The notes: generated by a model from the letters alone, not told the origin. Positions 19,630-33,230 are shown, counted from the first letter of the stretch. The stretch: DNA of 60,000 nucleotides from Owenia fusiformis (GCA_903813345.2 CAIIXF020000003.1:2820109-2880108); one strand, 5' to 3'. Program-made: numbers and translations.

Positions 19630-21975
19630 CGAGCCGTTAATACCTAATTATTCAATTCCTATGAAATGAGTTTCATTCATACTGATAATTAATCTGTTTG
19701 TTAGGGTTAATGGATTAATCTCTACAGCTGATGGCTCTTAATTCCACAAAAATAATTTGCAAAATAAGTTTTTACATACATATTTGATTGTATAATGTCC
19801 CTCATGTTATGATTAACATTGTGTTAAATTTTTGATTCAATCAATTAATTCATTGTAAAGTTAATTTTTGAATTTTTAATTAATTTGTTTTCCTCACATT
19901 TTTAATCCATTGTTTCTATGTCACATTAAGTTTATAGCAAACAACATTTAAATCGATCCCCTCTTACACAGGTACAAACAACCACCTGTATTCACTTTGC
20001 CAACCGGAAAAACAGTCATGATAGGGAACTGCTCAATATTCAATATTACACATTTTATACAGACCCGTAGCTGAGGACCCCCTCCCCGTGGCCAACAATT
20101 CTGTCAAAATCATGTAGTTTTTCACCATTCACATACATGTATTGACATTCCCGAGCAATATAATAAGTCAAACTTTAATCCCTAATTATTCAATTTCCAT
20201 GATTTGAGTTTTGTTCACACTGATAAATAATCTGTTTGTTTGTGTTAATGGATTAATTTCCACAGCCAATGGTTCTAATTTCAACTGAAAAATAAATTGC
20301 AAATTAAGTTTTTCATATTTATTTTATTGTATAATGTCCCTTATGTTATGATTAACATTGTGTTAAAATTTGGATTTAATTTATTGACTCAACAGAAAGT
20401 TAATTTTTAATCAATGGGTTTCCTCACATTTTAACTCAATTGTTTTTCTGTCAAATTAAGTTTACAACAAACAACACTTAAAGCCCCCTCTTACAAAGAC
20501 ACAAACACCTTTAATCATTTCACAAACAACACAAAACATCTATGACACGAAACTGCTATATATCAATACATTACGAATTTGGTATAGGTCCATGGCCAGG
20601 GAGGGGGGGGGGGTTCAAGTAAATTCCCCCCTTGCCAAAATTCTTTCAAAATCCTACATTTTTTACCAATCTGAGCACTGTTAAGTGATTTCGGGCCAAA
20701 ATGATCAAGTGTGACCCCTTGGTTTGTTTTGAAAATTGATCCCCTGGGCTAAAACTTATTCCGAGCCTGTAATTATATTGGATGTACATGTATTGCTCCG
20801 ATTTCTTCTGGCAAATCGCTGATAATAAATAAGAAAGGTACATTAGGTTAACTGATACACGTGGTGTTAAGCCATGCTAAAACAAAATTAAAACGTGTAT
20901 TCTCTCACATTTCACAATTCATGCGTTTTCTTTTTCATGTATCTGAGATATAAACTGGGGATATAAACAACAGATTAGTCCATGATGTAATACATTTGTT
21001 TCTTCTACAATTGGACCATTTTAATTAAAGCTGGTTTTAATTAATTTTTTGTTTTCCATTTCCAAATGTATATTCGGTATGTTTAGTTGTTTGATAATGA
21101 AAATAAAGAAGTGGGCACATTTTACATTTATTCCTAATGTTTCATCTGACATAGCGATGATTACGCTTTGAGCAAATTGGTGCATGGTAGAACAAACTGA
21201 TGTAAATAACATGTTGACATACAGTTCATGTATGTCAGAGCAATATGATAAGTAAAACTTTAATCCCCAATTATTCAATTTCTTTAATATGAGTTTTGTT
21301 AACACTGAAAGCTAATCCGTTTATTAGAGGCGATGGATTAATTTCCTACAGCCAACAGTTCTAAGTTCCACAAAAAAATAATTTAAAAACCAAGTTTTTC
21401 ATATTTATTATTATTATTAACATTGTGTTAAAATTTGGATTAAATTGATTGACTCAACGAAAAGTTAATTTTTAATCAATGGGTTTCCTCACATTTTTAC
21501 TCCATTGTTTCTCTGCCATATAAAGTTAACAACAAACAACATTTAAGGGCCACTCTTACACAGGCACAAACAACCACCCGTATTCACTCTGCCAACCACA
21601 AAAATAGTCTTGACACAGAACTGCTCAAATTTTAGCTAAAAACATTTCGCATTTTATACAGGCCCGTACCTAACGAGTAACGATCCCCTCCCCTTGGCCA
21701 ACAATTCTTTCAAAATCATGAAGAAATCATGATGAAATGAGTTTTGTTCACTGATAACTAATCCGATTGTTAGAGTTAATCCGTTATAATAATTTGCAAA
21801 TTAAGTTTTTCATATTTGTTTAATTGTATAAAATCCCTCTTTCTATGATTAACATTGTGTTAAAATTTGGATTGAATCGATTAACTCATTGGAAAGTTAA
21901 TTATTTGATTTTTAATTGATGACTTTTTCACATTTTTACTCCATTGTTAACATTAATTTAAAACAAGTTAAATTT
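19630..21975 (+). repeat. Diverged ~0.5-kb repeat family, four copies
   Basis: Copies start near 19630, 20170, 21253 and 21723 (last one short). They share AATTATTCAATT, then GAGTTT-TTCA, then ATGATTAACATTGTGTTAAA, then TTTCCTCACATTTT, then AACAAACAACA-TTAA and ACAGACCCGTA-like ends. The copy at about 20655 continues into the GTGACCCC / GAGCCTGTAATT repeat also seen at 6.4 kb. A G-run of about 14 lies near 20602. No gene seen. Confidence 0.75.
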
Positions 21976-24900
21976 CTTTCTTCTAAACATTTATTTGTAA
22001 ATATTTTTCAAATAGAAATAGAACAGTCAAAATAAAATATGTGTGACATGTGTAAGTAATAGAGATGAGAAGGCCAGTAGAACGGTTAATCCTATTAAGT
22101 GTCATGCTGTGCATTCTTTGTTTTGTTTGGTTAAGTAATTAACCAGATGGATTGTACTTCAAGTTGGACGAGAATAATCGAGTATAATATTTTTTAGAAC
22201 CCAAATAATACAATATAATTTGATATATTCTGCTTAGATTGGAAAATACTAGAAAATAATAATTTTTAGAATAGAAAAAAATCTAAATAGACTGCAATCA
22301 TCAGTTTGGATTGATAAATATGACCAAATAATATTTTAGAAAGACAGAATAAGTATAAATTGGCGCAAATAATTCTAAAAAAGAATATTATACCGGGAAT
22401 AAAACATTCTGCTACATTTTCTTATTGAGATAATCGGATTTGGTAAATGTTTATATGTACAAATAATATATTTGGATCTCACTTATTTCTAAGTATATTA
22501 TATTAATCTCTATATAATGCAGTATATTATGCTGATTATATTTTTTTCCTTCATAATATAATATAATAATTACAATACTGAATGGAAATACTGTATTATT
22601 ACGCATCTTTTTACACAAATATCCGAAAATAAAACATCTTTTTATATATTATTTTATCGATTTCACCAAGTGACTTAAATACCTTACCCTTTTGTTTGCT
22701 AATTGAGGGGAAAACTACATTCCACTTTTCATGTGAGTAGTATAGGAATGTGATTTCAACCCCACTAGAGATCATACTGAACTGAACTGTTGATTACATT
22801 TTTGGAACGAAACACATTTTGGGCTTTCTTGCAAATTGATTTACTGAACTTCCACTTACTGTGCTGGTTGTGCATTTGTGTACTTGATATACCATTTGAC
22901 TGTACTGAATTGTGTAATGTTCGCATAGATTAGTAATAGAAATAGAGTTGTTTTTATACATTATATAAAAATCCATTTACTTCCACTGTTTTGTTATTTG
23001 TGTGTTTAAATGGTGAATTAGTAATATTATCCCCTGATGAGTTTGACAGACTCCTGATTCGAAAAGGCCCTACTTTATGCATTACAAAGTTTCCCACTTT
23101 AATTGTGAAAAGTGACAACTTGAAGCCCATTGTAGCCCTCAAGTGGCTGCAACATTACTTCCACCTGGTCATACTCACGCCCTAACTTCATACGTATTTG
23201 ATGCAATTTAACACTGGGCATATTCAGAATCTTGAGATTGTTACCATTTGCTTTTATGAATTATACTTAGATATTGTTATCCCGTAACTGTTATCCCGAA
23301 ATTGTCCCACTTCATCCCAATTATTTTTATCCCAGAATTTATCCCTAAATTATCCCGTAAATTTTCATCGCAAAATTTATCCCAATTTTATCCCCTATAT
23401 ATTTATCCCCACTTTATCCCATTTTTTAGGTACTGTGAACACAGATGTTGTTCAATTAAATAGGGGATACACTTTTCAACTTCTACTTTCACTTAACCCA
23501 AAACTAAGTCAATTGAAATACAAAATCAAACGATTGACTTTTAAACTGTATTCTGTTTGTGACCCTCAAACCACGCTACCACACGAGGGTCGCGACACAT
23601 AGTTTAGCTTGACCACGATTGGATATTGTTTTCCTAGATAATAATATTAATTTAACAAAGAAAAAGTTCATTTGTCTTCTTTTTAACCCTCGCAAACTCA
23701 GAAAAAATGGAAAAATCCCTCAAATTACGCATATACTAATTTGAATGTGTGTCTTTTTATTAATGAGACCTTCTAGAAAATGTCCTATAATTTATAAAGA
23801 TGGACCAACATGCACTTATTATTTCTGTGTACTATTGAAATGATAGGTTCATTGAATTTTGAGAAATAAACTTTTTGATACCGTATGGTTTGGCTACCAT
23901 GAAATGAAGGTCGAAAATGAAATTTACACAAACGACAGGAAAAGTACAAATAAGGTACCGTTGTAAAACTTATGACCCAACCTTTTCAAATCCCCTTGTA
24001 TCTGAGTCTCAAATTTGTTACCAATGATGTCAAATGCCAGTTTCCATAGCAACCATTTGAATATTGTTAATAGACGTAATACATTATCAGGCATATTCTA
24101 CTCATTATTCGTCGACTAAAATTGATATTTGTATCATAATGAAGCAATAAATATGTAATTAGCTCATACGCAAATTAGCTCATTAGCTTATTTATTATGA
24201 CATCATGTGATGTTTATTTTATCGTACCTAAAAAGGTACGATACTGTTGCCTGCTTAAAGTTTTTGGATTGATTTTGTCATTGGCATTCCATGAAAACCA
24301 CTTGATGGATTTACTTCAAAACTTGGTAAGATGTTCTACAGCTGATAAACATTTTGGTGGTCATCTTTCTTCTTGGGGAAACAAGCCCACACTGCTATTT
24401 ATTAGGTACAATATTGTTATCTCTGTGCCTTGTTCTACATTGTTTTCATGTATTTAGACACAATGTTGATTGGTATTGCATAAGTTACTATTATTACGTG
24501 GTAAACATGATACAAATATATGTCATATTCTGCAACAAATATGGCATATTCACTTGCGATGTATGCCAGATTCACCCGCCCTATATAGCATATACACTAA
24601 CCAATGAGAATGTGATACGGTACTGTGCGCAACAGTCAAATACATTGATTCAAGGAATGTACTAAAGTCTATAAATTATTATTATGATTACTGAATCGAC
24701 ATCTTTGTGCAGTGAAAATATCAACTTATACAATTGAATAACATACACCAGTACGGTGTATCCAGAATCCAGAATTCATTAATATTAGTACTCGTATCAC
24801 TAACTATATTGGTAATCCAGCGTAGTTTTACATTTTGAATCGATTCATTTGAGGCTTTTTTATCTGCTGTATATGGCATATTCCGCAGTTGAGTTAGCCA

Positions 24901-24978
24901 TATTCTACTGGAGAGTATGACTTATTTCACAGTGATCTGATATTCCTTGAAATCAATATATCGCACATTCACTGTAGA
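21976..24978. other. AT-rich intergenic sequence, no gene recognised
   Basis: 21980-22650 is extremely AT-rich with repeated AATAATAT words. About 23280-23425 is a degenerate TTATCCC / ATCCCAAATT array. Open frames near 23.0 and 24.2-24.6 kb show no motif or splice context that I can defend. Confidence 0.4.
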
Positions 24979-25037
24979 ATATGCCAAACTCACCTGCGGA
25001 ATATGCCATATACTGCAGGTGAGTATGGCATATTCAA
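24979..25037. repeat. Imperfect hairpin of the GAATATGCC repeat
   Basis: Two 21-bp arms, identical apart from one mismatch, flank a 17-nt loop (GAATATGCCAAACTCACCTG and its complement). More copies of GAATATGCC / GGCATATTC lie at 24545-24580, 24872-24900 and 25060-25085. Confidence 0.65.
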
Positions 25038-25085
25038 CCGTATCACAAATATCGCAGAACCATGAATATATGCCATATTCCGCGT

Positions 25086-26640
25086 AACAACTATAAGACT
25101 ATGACTGGAATATGTTAGCACTAGTGCTAAAGGGTAAGGACCAAAAATTGTTCAGAACAAAGTAAGAAAAAGAGTACATTTAAGTATACATCAGTCACAA
25201 GAAAAGCAAACCCAAACTTCCCCAAACCATAAAAATTGTACCTTGAGGTTCAGACATTTTGTTAACAAACAAACTGTTTTGGTAACCAGCCTAATCGAAT
25301 GGATCACCAGTGAGATAAAGGCTGAATACAATCAAATGTACTGAAAGCAAAGTATTACAGAAAAGGGCCTCAAGAGCTACTTGTATTCACAATTTTGACA
25401 CTGAAATGCCAAAGTCATTTTTGCGCTTCTAACACAACGCTTTCATAATATTCTTCGAGGTTCGATGTACTGATAGCCAAGATTATGCTAATAGTCTTAG
25501 CCTCTTGCCGTCAGAGGGTTTTTAACCTACTTTTGAGATTTGTATGGAAAGTAGGTCGAAACAAAAAGTTCTAAATAAATGCAATGTTTGAGGTGTCAAG
25601 ATACTGGGGAATTTCTGAAATCAGAATTGAAATCTGACTTCGAGTTTAGATTCTTTGATGTTTTGAAAGTTCGAAAAGTCGACTTTATGATATCCTCGTG
25701 TTAAGTCAATGGTGCGAACTTGATCTGCAACCTACTAAGCTACTTATTCAGCTACTTACCCAGCTACCGCTATCATATTTATAGTGTATATAATATTAAT
25801 AAGATTTCATTTTTAAGTTCATAAGGGTTATTGGTCTCAATTCTCCCAGTTATTTAAAAATAAGTGAAACAAATGAAGGCCTATACCTATTTTTCAATTT
25901 TTTAAAAAAAGTATGACTTTATGTATATATATATATTATATTGAAGGCATACATAATAAATTTATGATTTCATTATGATGTCCTTAGGGGTTAATGATCT
26001 AAATTCTCTTTGTAATTTAAAAATGAGTAAAGCGAATGAACGCCTACCCCAAATTTTTAAAAAAAATTCGAAAGTTATGATTTTTTCTCAACGACTAATG
26101 ACTTCCAAATTCTCTTGCTTTGTATATGTATAGAGTACACAACAAGATAAAACTGGGATTTTTTGTTCACAATTAAGTCACTTTTTAGGAATATAATGGT
26201 GTTCATGTAAAATTACTCTGCGCATTTAATGCAAAATTTCAGATGAATAAGGGTTAAAAAATATTCTTATTTACTCTGAATACCAAAGTTATAAAGGGTA
26301 CACAGATTGGAATACCTTATCACAAGCAAGAAATTGCAAAATTACTTATAAGAAATTGCAGGCATTTGAAAAAATATTTCCTTAAGGGGTCTATTTTTCA
26401 AGGGGAGGGGGTACCAAAAATGATTTTTTACATGTTCCACTAAATAGATTTTGGTAGATTTTTATTGTGTCATTTCATATGTTTATATGAATTGACTGGA
26501 CTTTGACTGGACTATACATACTTACGGCTTATAGCTTAATAGCAATTTATTAATGTTTTTTTGTAATTATATTTAAAGGAGTGTAGAGAGGGTAGAGATC
26601 GAAGGGAAGATGGTAATTTGTTCCATATAATTAATCCTAC
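25086..26640. other. No gene seen; diverged internal repeats
   Basis: 25790-25920 and 25955-26080 are diverged copies of each other (ATTTCAT, then AAGGGTTATTGGTCT or AGGGGTTAATGATCT, then AAAAATGAGT). Nothing coding is recognisable. Confidence 0.4.
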
Positions 26641-26644
26641 ATCA

Positions 26645-27058
26645 ATATCAAGATGGCTTGACTAAAGTATCCCTTTCTCAAAAGTCCACTATGAAATTTT
26701 CTAATATTGCAGATTTCTATAGTTAATATATTGACTTTAAAAAAATTAAATAGGCACAGTTCTAAAAAATTCTTATTTCTACTTTATTTGGCCATTAAGG
26801 TTAATAAAAAATTGAGGCCTATGTTAATTCATGAATCGTCAAAAGACTCCCTGCAGAACAGTTCTAAATTGATAAAGCCCATAATCCAAAGATATTGGCG
26901 TTTGAATTTTGGAAAATCCCCATTGGCTTCTATTTTTAACCACTATCAATATGGCTTGACTAAAGTGTCCCCCTCTCAAAAAGTCCACTATGAAATTTTC
27001 TAATATTGCAGATTTCTAATAGTTAATATATTGACTTTAAAAAATCAAATAGGCACAT
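26645..27058 (+). repeat. Direct repeat pair of about 110 bp
   Basis: ATGGCTTGACTAAAGT, then CAAAAAGTCCACTATGAAAT, then AATATATTGACTTTAAAAAA, then AATAGGCACA occurs at 26645-26758 and again at 26945-27058, with about 190 bp between. Confidence 0.75.
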
Positions 27059-27303
27059 CCAAATTAATATGATTTTTTGCTAATTTTTTGTAATTTTTAT
27101 AATGCAGGACACCTGGAATTATTTGTTAAGCTAGATAATGGGTCAAAGGTGAATTTCGCGAGACAAAAATGGCGGCCATTTTGAAATTAGGCGAGCTTTT
27201 GAACCAGGATTCATAGGGGAGTTTTCTGTGTTGATGTTGAACAGAAATAACTTAAAAAAACAGGAATCCTATCGAAAAAAAGCTTTTAAAACGTGCTACT
27301 ATT

Positions 27304-27368
27304 GTCGACGGACGGACGGACGGACGGACGGACGGACGGACGGACGGACGGACGGACGGACAGACGGA
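27304..27368 (+). repeat. (GACG)n microsatellite, about 15 units
   Basis: A tetranucleotide tract next to an AAAATGGCGGCCATTTTG segment, the same pairing of a GACG/CGTC tract with GGCGGCCATTTT seen in the 12-18 kb satellite. Confidence 0.9.
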
Positions 27369-27548
27369 CAAATGAGTGATTGCAATGAATCACCATGTGA
27401 GCTAAAAAAGAAAGGTGATTGGGGATAGAGGTGCAAAGGTTTGAAAGTAGTTGATGCCAATAGGATACAATATTGACCATAACCTTGTGGTCTCCTATCG
27501 CAACATCCATGTTTAAAATTAAACAAATAAGATTTAAACTGACCATAC

Positions 27549-27672
27549 CTTGATATTTGGGTCTCGAGGGTCACTTTATGAATTGACATCGATGCCAAAA
27601 ATGGTCTGGCGTCGAACAAAGGGCATGTAACGTTCCTCCATCTCATACTTGCACATTGAAAGCAATGCGTTC
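27549..27672 (-). CDS. Candidate downstream exon of the EGF-like gene
   Basis: A minus-strand segment bounded by a plausible acceptor (TTTTATCACCAG) and donor (GTATGG). It is open in the frame that the preceding phase-1 EGF exon would impose and contains CFQC and NVTCP. A second frame is also open, which weakens the case. Possible cysteine-containing extracellular segment; unproven. Confidence 0.2.
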
Positions 27673-28536
27673 CTGGTGATAAAATGGTAACTGTACTTAA
27701 GTGAGTAGAAGATGCAATAACAGAAAGTTTAGAGTATCTTCTTATATATTTGACAAGACTCAGTAAATAGACGCTTTTAACATTTTACTTTGCTTTTCAC
27801 TTCTTAACTTGAAATGAATAACTAAATAAGAAATGTTCGATTTTGCAAAACAGTAGATTATATAAAACCCTTCCAATATATGTAAGTTAGCCACATATTT
27901 CAATTTAAACGATTGTAATTCGAGTGTACTTTACTACCGCGTGACATAGAACAATTGACACCCTTCCAAACAATGTTTCATAACTTTTTTGTCAGACTTA
28001 TGCAACTCCACATGAAGTTTCAGATGACTAGCTCACCTTGATGTACAATTTCGAGCGTTACAAAATATGTCGTCTATTCATTTGCTGGCACAACTGGATG
28101 TTACACAAAAGACGACACCCACATTTTGTAACATAATTTTGGAAATAAGTCATGATCTTATCAACGACAGCTACATAATTGTGTTTAATTGAATGGACTT
28201 CAAGTCCTTGAAAGTACAAGCCAAATCATTATCATTCACAACGTTATGTTACAAAAGCTGGGTGACATATTTTGTGCAGAATTATGTGTGTCTGAAAAGG
28301 AATGGACGATATTTAGAGAAAATTTTGCAACGCTAATAAAATTGGACCCACTTGAGCGACGCATGTGAATTCTTTTGAGGTGGTTATGCATTATTTCTAC
28401 CTTAAATGTACTAGAGTACAAGTATTTAATAGATATTCAAGTTGTGCAGCGTAAGGTTGGAGTTATTTTTTGTGTCACCCTGTATTATAACATACATTGT
28501 AGACGACTTCATTTCTAGGGTCCAGTTTTTCCTTAC

Positions 28537-28653
28537 CTTGACCGCAACGATCGCCATTTGCTCCGGGTGGGCATAAGCATTTATACTTTCCGCCAAATGT
28601 GTTGATACACACGGCGTCCTCCCCGTGGCAAGGTGCCGAAGCGCATGCGTTTT
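28537..28653 (-). CDS. EGF-like domain exon (phase 1-1)
   Basis: 117 nt between an acceptor ending TTATAG and a donor GTAAGG. All six EGF cysteines are present in order (NAC, APC, AVC, YKC, LC, RC), with CLCPPGANGDRC at the end. No calcium-binding DxN/D-E signature precedes the first cysteine. Confidence 0.82.
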
Positions 28654-31600
28654 CTATAAAAACAAGAAAAATATAAATATAACTTATACAATACATACTG
28701 CATTTATATACTTTGATTGAAGCATTTGGCAAACTCCCATACAGTGTCTCGGTATAGACACTGCGGCGGTCAGATGAGGAAATTCAAAAATTTGGGGAAG
28801 ATAGTCCCCCTTTTCATTACAGATGTACTTAATTTTCACACAAGTTGTATTTTTTATTTCCCTTTTCAAATAAGACAAGTACAAAAATAAAAAAACATTT
28901 CAGTTATTTTCCACACAAACTCCATTCATTCAGACATGTGCAACAGTCATTCTATAAGTTCTGGTACATATAAAAACATATTGTTTTCAAATTGTGTCAC
29001 ATTCAAATTATTTCTCACCTCGTTAAACTCTTTTGTATAAATATAATATTAAATTGCAAGGGTATGTCTATTTGGTACCATATTTTTCTTACTAACTTGC
29101 CTCCCAAAAACCATGCCATGCGCATTAAAATTAGAATCAGCTTAAAATAAACGTTTAAAATTCACTTTGATTGCTTTCAAAAAGATTTGAATCATTTTGC
29201 ACTCCCGGAATTTGTGTTTTAACGTATCTCTAAGGACACCATAGTTATATTTAGAGTCATTTCTAATGCATATCTGCGCTAAGAAGGCATTTGTTGTACA
29301 GATACCGTGAAGTATTTTGAATTGAAGTTGTCACGTTTTATTCTGTTTCGCACACATATAAGGTAATTTAAAATTATCGGTGTTCTTAAATTGACGGTCG
29401 TGATTGTCTTTCTTTATTTCACGCGTTGTAGGCAGAATCTCAACGACGATTTTTCTCACAAACGTGTATCAGCATCATATGTTTCAGAAAATGTACATGT
29501 TTGCGAAAAAAATAGCTCAGAAGACAACAGAATCGACGATTTAATTCCTCACTTAAGTTACATAAACGGTTTTGGTTAAAAGTGCAGATTTTAACTGTTT
29601 TAATAATAGCATTTTCTAGTTGATGGCATATTTGAATTCTGTATAAAAATAATTTTGATTTACCCAGTTATGTGCCTATATTCAGATATTCAATTGTCAA
29701 GATTCTGAAAAAGGTAGGGCAAGTTCCAATTGATACAATTTTGAAAAACTCAAAAGTCCATTTAACCCTAAATGATCACAGTATTATGTCAGTGCTCACC
29801 GTTTATACTAAATGACAATCCACATGTCAACACAGGCCAACAAAACCATGTTGATACATTTCAATGATGTTTTAAGGTAATCCAAGTGGAAATGCTCAAT
29901 AGATCATGAAATACAGTAACGTTTGCCATATTTTCCTGGCGTTCTGGCCTACCCGTGCATGCACGTGTTGACATCTATGTATCCACCCATACAGCAAATA
30001 TGATATTTAATGTTTTATTTGACTTACCATGCCCAGGCCAGGTACAATTATCAGCATCGGGAACATCTGAAGAGAAGTTTAACTAATATATAGAAACGTT
30101 AAAAATTAAAACCAAGTAGGTCAGCGACTTATACTCAAAAATGAAAATTATATGTATTATATCATATAACATTATAACATGAGGGAGAGTGTGATACGTC
30201 AAATTATTATATCACTGTCTAGCTAACAACTGTTTGATTGGACAAAACCAGGTCATATGTCATGGAATTTCTGGCGGTATTTGATGGCCATGCTAATCAG
30301 ATAAGGCAACTGTGTGATAGCTAGCGATTGCCCACGCTCCCGGAAATTTTCAATGAGATGAGAATTCGTTTTCGCTCAGTGTAAGTCAAAATGGCAGACG
30401 AGGAGATTTTAAGGTTTTAAAACTATGCATGTGAAATACAGTGAAATACCGTGATCTGACGTCGTATTTAAAGGAATTTCTGACGAATAAAAGTCCAAAT
30501 GGTGATTAAAGTTTTTGTTGATTGGACGGAGGAAACAGGGAACAGTATAAACTTGCCAAAAAGTGTGAAATATATTCAAAATTATAATACTTTTTTGTGT
30601 AGTGAGAAATCAATGCAAGACTACAGACAGGGATCACTGCAGACGTCATAGATCTGGGCCAGACGAGGTCCAATGCAAAAAGGGGATCTACTTCGGAAAA
30701 ACACACTGGTTTTTCAATGTGTAATAGATGCTGATAAATCTACGACGTCGGGAGTAGATACATGTAACTCGGTCAGACGGGTTTGGTCATGCAGACCCAT
30801 CCACGATGTCGAATGCTATGGAATCAACAGACAATGTCAGACAGTAAATAATAAAACAAATATTTCACTCTACTCAAAAGGAATCAGTCAATGAAATGTA
30901 GGATTATTAACAGTTAATCTGTATCCCCCGCCCCTTATAATTGTGCTTGAGAAAAATTGATATGCTTTGTTTTGAAAGTCACACTGTATCTAACGTAACA
31001 TGTAATATAGTCTATTTCAGTAACTATTCAAATCTGTAGTTGTGTACATTATCAGCAGTAGGTTTGATACTGGACAGGTTTATCGTGACTTTTGAATTCA
31101 GTATCACTTTTGTATAATTGTATGTTTTTTATTCTTCGTACTAGAAGTAGACTTGACAAAAAGACGATGCACTGATAAATTCCCGGGAACGATGTCGGAA
31201 CGCTAACTTTTAAGACCAATGACCCCCTCCTTCCCTAACTGTGCAAATACAATTAATTTTCCGATTTCGATCTTCGATGAATTGTTCTATAACTCAATTG
31301 AGTGTGTATGCATTACCAATAGACAAAATAGGGAGGCTGACTACTTGCTTCGGTACTCACCTTCACTGCAGTTTTTGCCCTGTTTGTTGGGCGGACAAAG
31401 ACACTGGTAGCCACCGTTCCAGGGAATAGAAATGCCAGTTTCGCAGGGAGACCCTGCAAAACAATCAAACTGTCAAATTAGTTTTAAATGATTAACTTAG
31501 ACTAGAGGTCATATTCATGTTAACCCTCGATGTATTTACATTTTACATTGGCCTATTAGCAACGATTTCATTGCCAGATATAGAAGTGTTTTGGCAAGTA

Positions 31601-32171
31601 GACAGTTTTGCGTTTCGAATGCTGTTGTTGTGCACGTAAGTTCGATACATGTGATGCATAAATAAAATATGAAAATGATTTTGGCATACACTTCTCTCCA
31701 GGGATTTTCCATGAACTTTTATTGTGTATATTTGTGTTACCCATCGGAATATAATAATGATATCTTCCCTCTTAATAAACCCGATATATAATCCCTTCCT
31801 TGCCAGGTATAATCTATATCTACAGGGTGTCAAATTGAAAGGTTGTTCTCCCTCTCTAACTTTAACATTATTGTGATGTTGAAAATGTGAAAACATTAGA
31901 AAACGTTTAATTTTGATTGTGATTCGTTAACTATATTATGCATATTTTGTGCATGTTGTGCAATTGTGCATATGTTATTAAACATTACATGTTATATGAA
32001 TTGCATAGTATCTCATTATAAGAAAGCTTGACTTATGCTTATGATTAAGTTCATATTCTATTATATAACTAAATAAGTTTAATATTTCAGCTTTTTTTCA
32101 TTACCTATCGCAACAGCAGTGATCACTCCTAGCGTCACGGATAACATCAGAATAGAATGTAAGAGGGTCAT
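28537..32171 (-). CDS. Secreted EGF-like protein gene, 3' end not found
   Basis: Four minus-strand exons join in one frame: 32171-32105 (signal peptide), 31453-31361 (half EGF-like module), 30066-30028 (13-codon linker) and 28653-28537 (complete EGF-like domain). Every junction is phase 1 with GT..AG borders, and the inner exons are 93, 39 and 117 nt, all multiples of three, the classic design of shuffled extracellular modules. The joined product reads about 105 residues without a stop and must continue; the segment at 27549-27672 is one weak candidate. The product is predicted secreted. The 5' UTR probably begins after an acceptor at 32206-32208, implying an upstream non-coding exon. No domain allows a specific gene name. 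Confidence 0.7.
30028..30066 (-). CDS. 39-nt micro-exon of the EGF-like gene
   Basis: Bounded by CTCTTCAG and GTAAGTC; encodes an acidic linker with one Cys (DNCTWPGH). Phase 1-1, so inclusion or skipping keeps the frame. Confidence 0.65.
31361..31453 (-). CDS. Half EGF-like exon following the signal peptide
   Basis: 93 nt between TTTTGCAG and GTGAGT. It has Cys-x13-Cys-x-Cys-x8-Cys with GGYQCLCPP, the second half of an EGF fold; the usual first two cysteines are missing. Phase 1-1. Confidence 0.75.
32105..32171 (-). CDS. Signal-peptide exon of the EGF-like gene
   Basis: ATG at 32171 opens 22 codons of hydrophobic leader (MTLLHSILMLSVTLGVITAV) and ends in phase 1 at donor GTAATG. The following exon starts with GSPC, a plausible cleavage region. 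Confidence 0.72.
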
Positions 32172-32208
32172 ATTTCGATCTCTTGTCGGTATGATTTATC
32201 AAAACCTG

Positions 32209-33230
32209 GAAAAGTAACATTAGGTACGTATAAATAATGTTTACTGTTTATGATATTGATAAGCAATCCTCTTCTTACAATTCAACTTTCTAAATGTTCA
32301 TAAGTCATTTTTTTATAATTGCGTTACAATTAGGTGCTAGGCCAATCTTGGTCGGCGGCGTGCGTCTACGCGGTAGCTAGGCGTCGTCGTCAGTCAAAAC
32401 AACAGCAATATTGTTTGTTTGTAAATAGTGATTAGTTTCAATTTAACATTTACATATTTTGTATACATGTATCTCCTTTATATAAAGGGCAATAAATATA
32501 TACATACACATAAGCAATCCTCCTTTTACACAACCCCTTTCTTAATGTTCATTAAGTAATTCTCTTCTTATACTTCTTCCTCCTAAATGTTCATAAGCAA
32601 TTGTCTTCACAACTCATTTCGAAAATGTTCATAAGTAATCCCCCTCGTACACAACATCGTTCTCAATATCCATAAGCAATTTTCTTCTTATACTTCTTCT
32701 TTCTCTCAATGCTCATGAGCATAGGCATTCATGTTATACTACCCTACTGTCAAGTTTTATTTAAAATGATGCAAGAAGAGAGGGTAATGGTATTCAATGA
32801 TGATTAAACCTACAAGTCAAGCGCCTTTTTAGTGCTCGCATTATTAAATCGTTCTGTTTCAGTTTAATAATTGTATACATAGGGAACAAATGCGGTTAAG
32901 GTATTTTGAAATTTTGTCTTGTTCATAAAAATACAAACTTCACCTGAAAACCTGGCTGAAACTATCCACACCATAACTCGTCAAAAATTGCTTTTTTATC
33001 CATCTATTATAACCTCAACTTTAATTCATCGACTAACGCGATTTCAAGTTATTGCTATTTCTCAACTTGTTACACAGTCATTGTAATACAAATGTATGCT
33101 ACGAGTTCAATCAACCCTTAAATCGTGATCCTTAGAATTAAAGAAAACGTTTCCAAACGATTTTTTATTGTTTCGCATTTTATTTGTTAAGAAGAAAGTG
33201 TTTTAGATTTTAGATTGCATTGTATTTTGT
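32209..33230. other. Upstream region of the EGF-like gene, no gene seen
   Basis: About 32500-32730 has a degenerate run of CATAAGCAAT / CTTCTTATACTTC words. A GC-rich patch near 32340-32390 stands out in composition but contains no recognisable feature. Confidence 0.4.

Noticed and set aside
22954-23185. Overlapping open frames on both strands
   Set aside because: Neither shows a motif, a start context or splice sites; overlap on both strands suggests chance.
27286-27646. Open frames encoding (RPSV)n or (GRTD)n peptides
   Set aside because: Products of the GACG microsatellite read in different frames.
29391-29579. + strand frame following a TTGTAG acceptor-like site
   Set aside because: Protein-like composition but it lies in an intron of the opposite-strand EGF gene with no donor, partner exon or motif.
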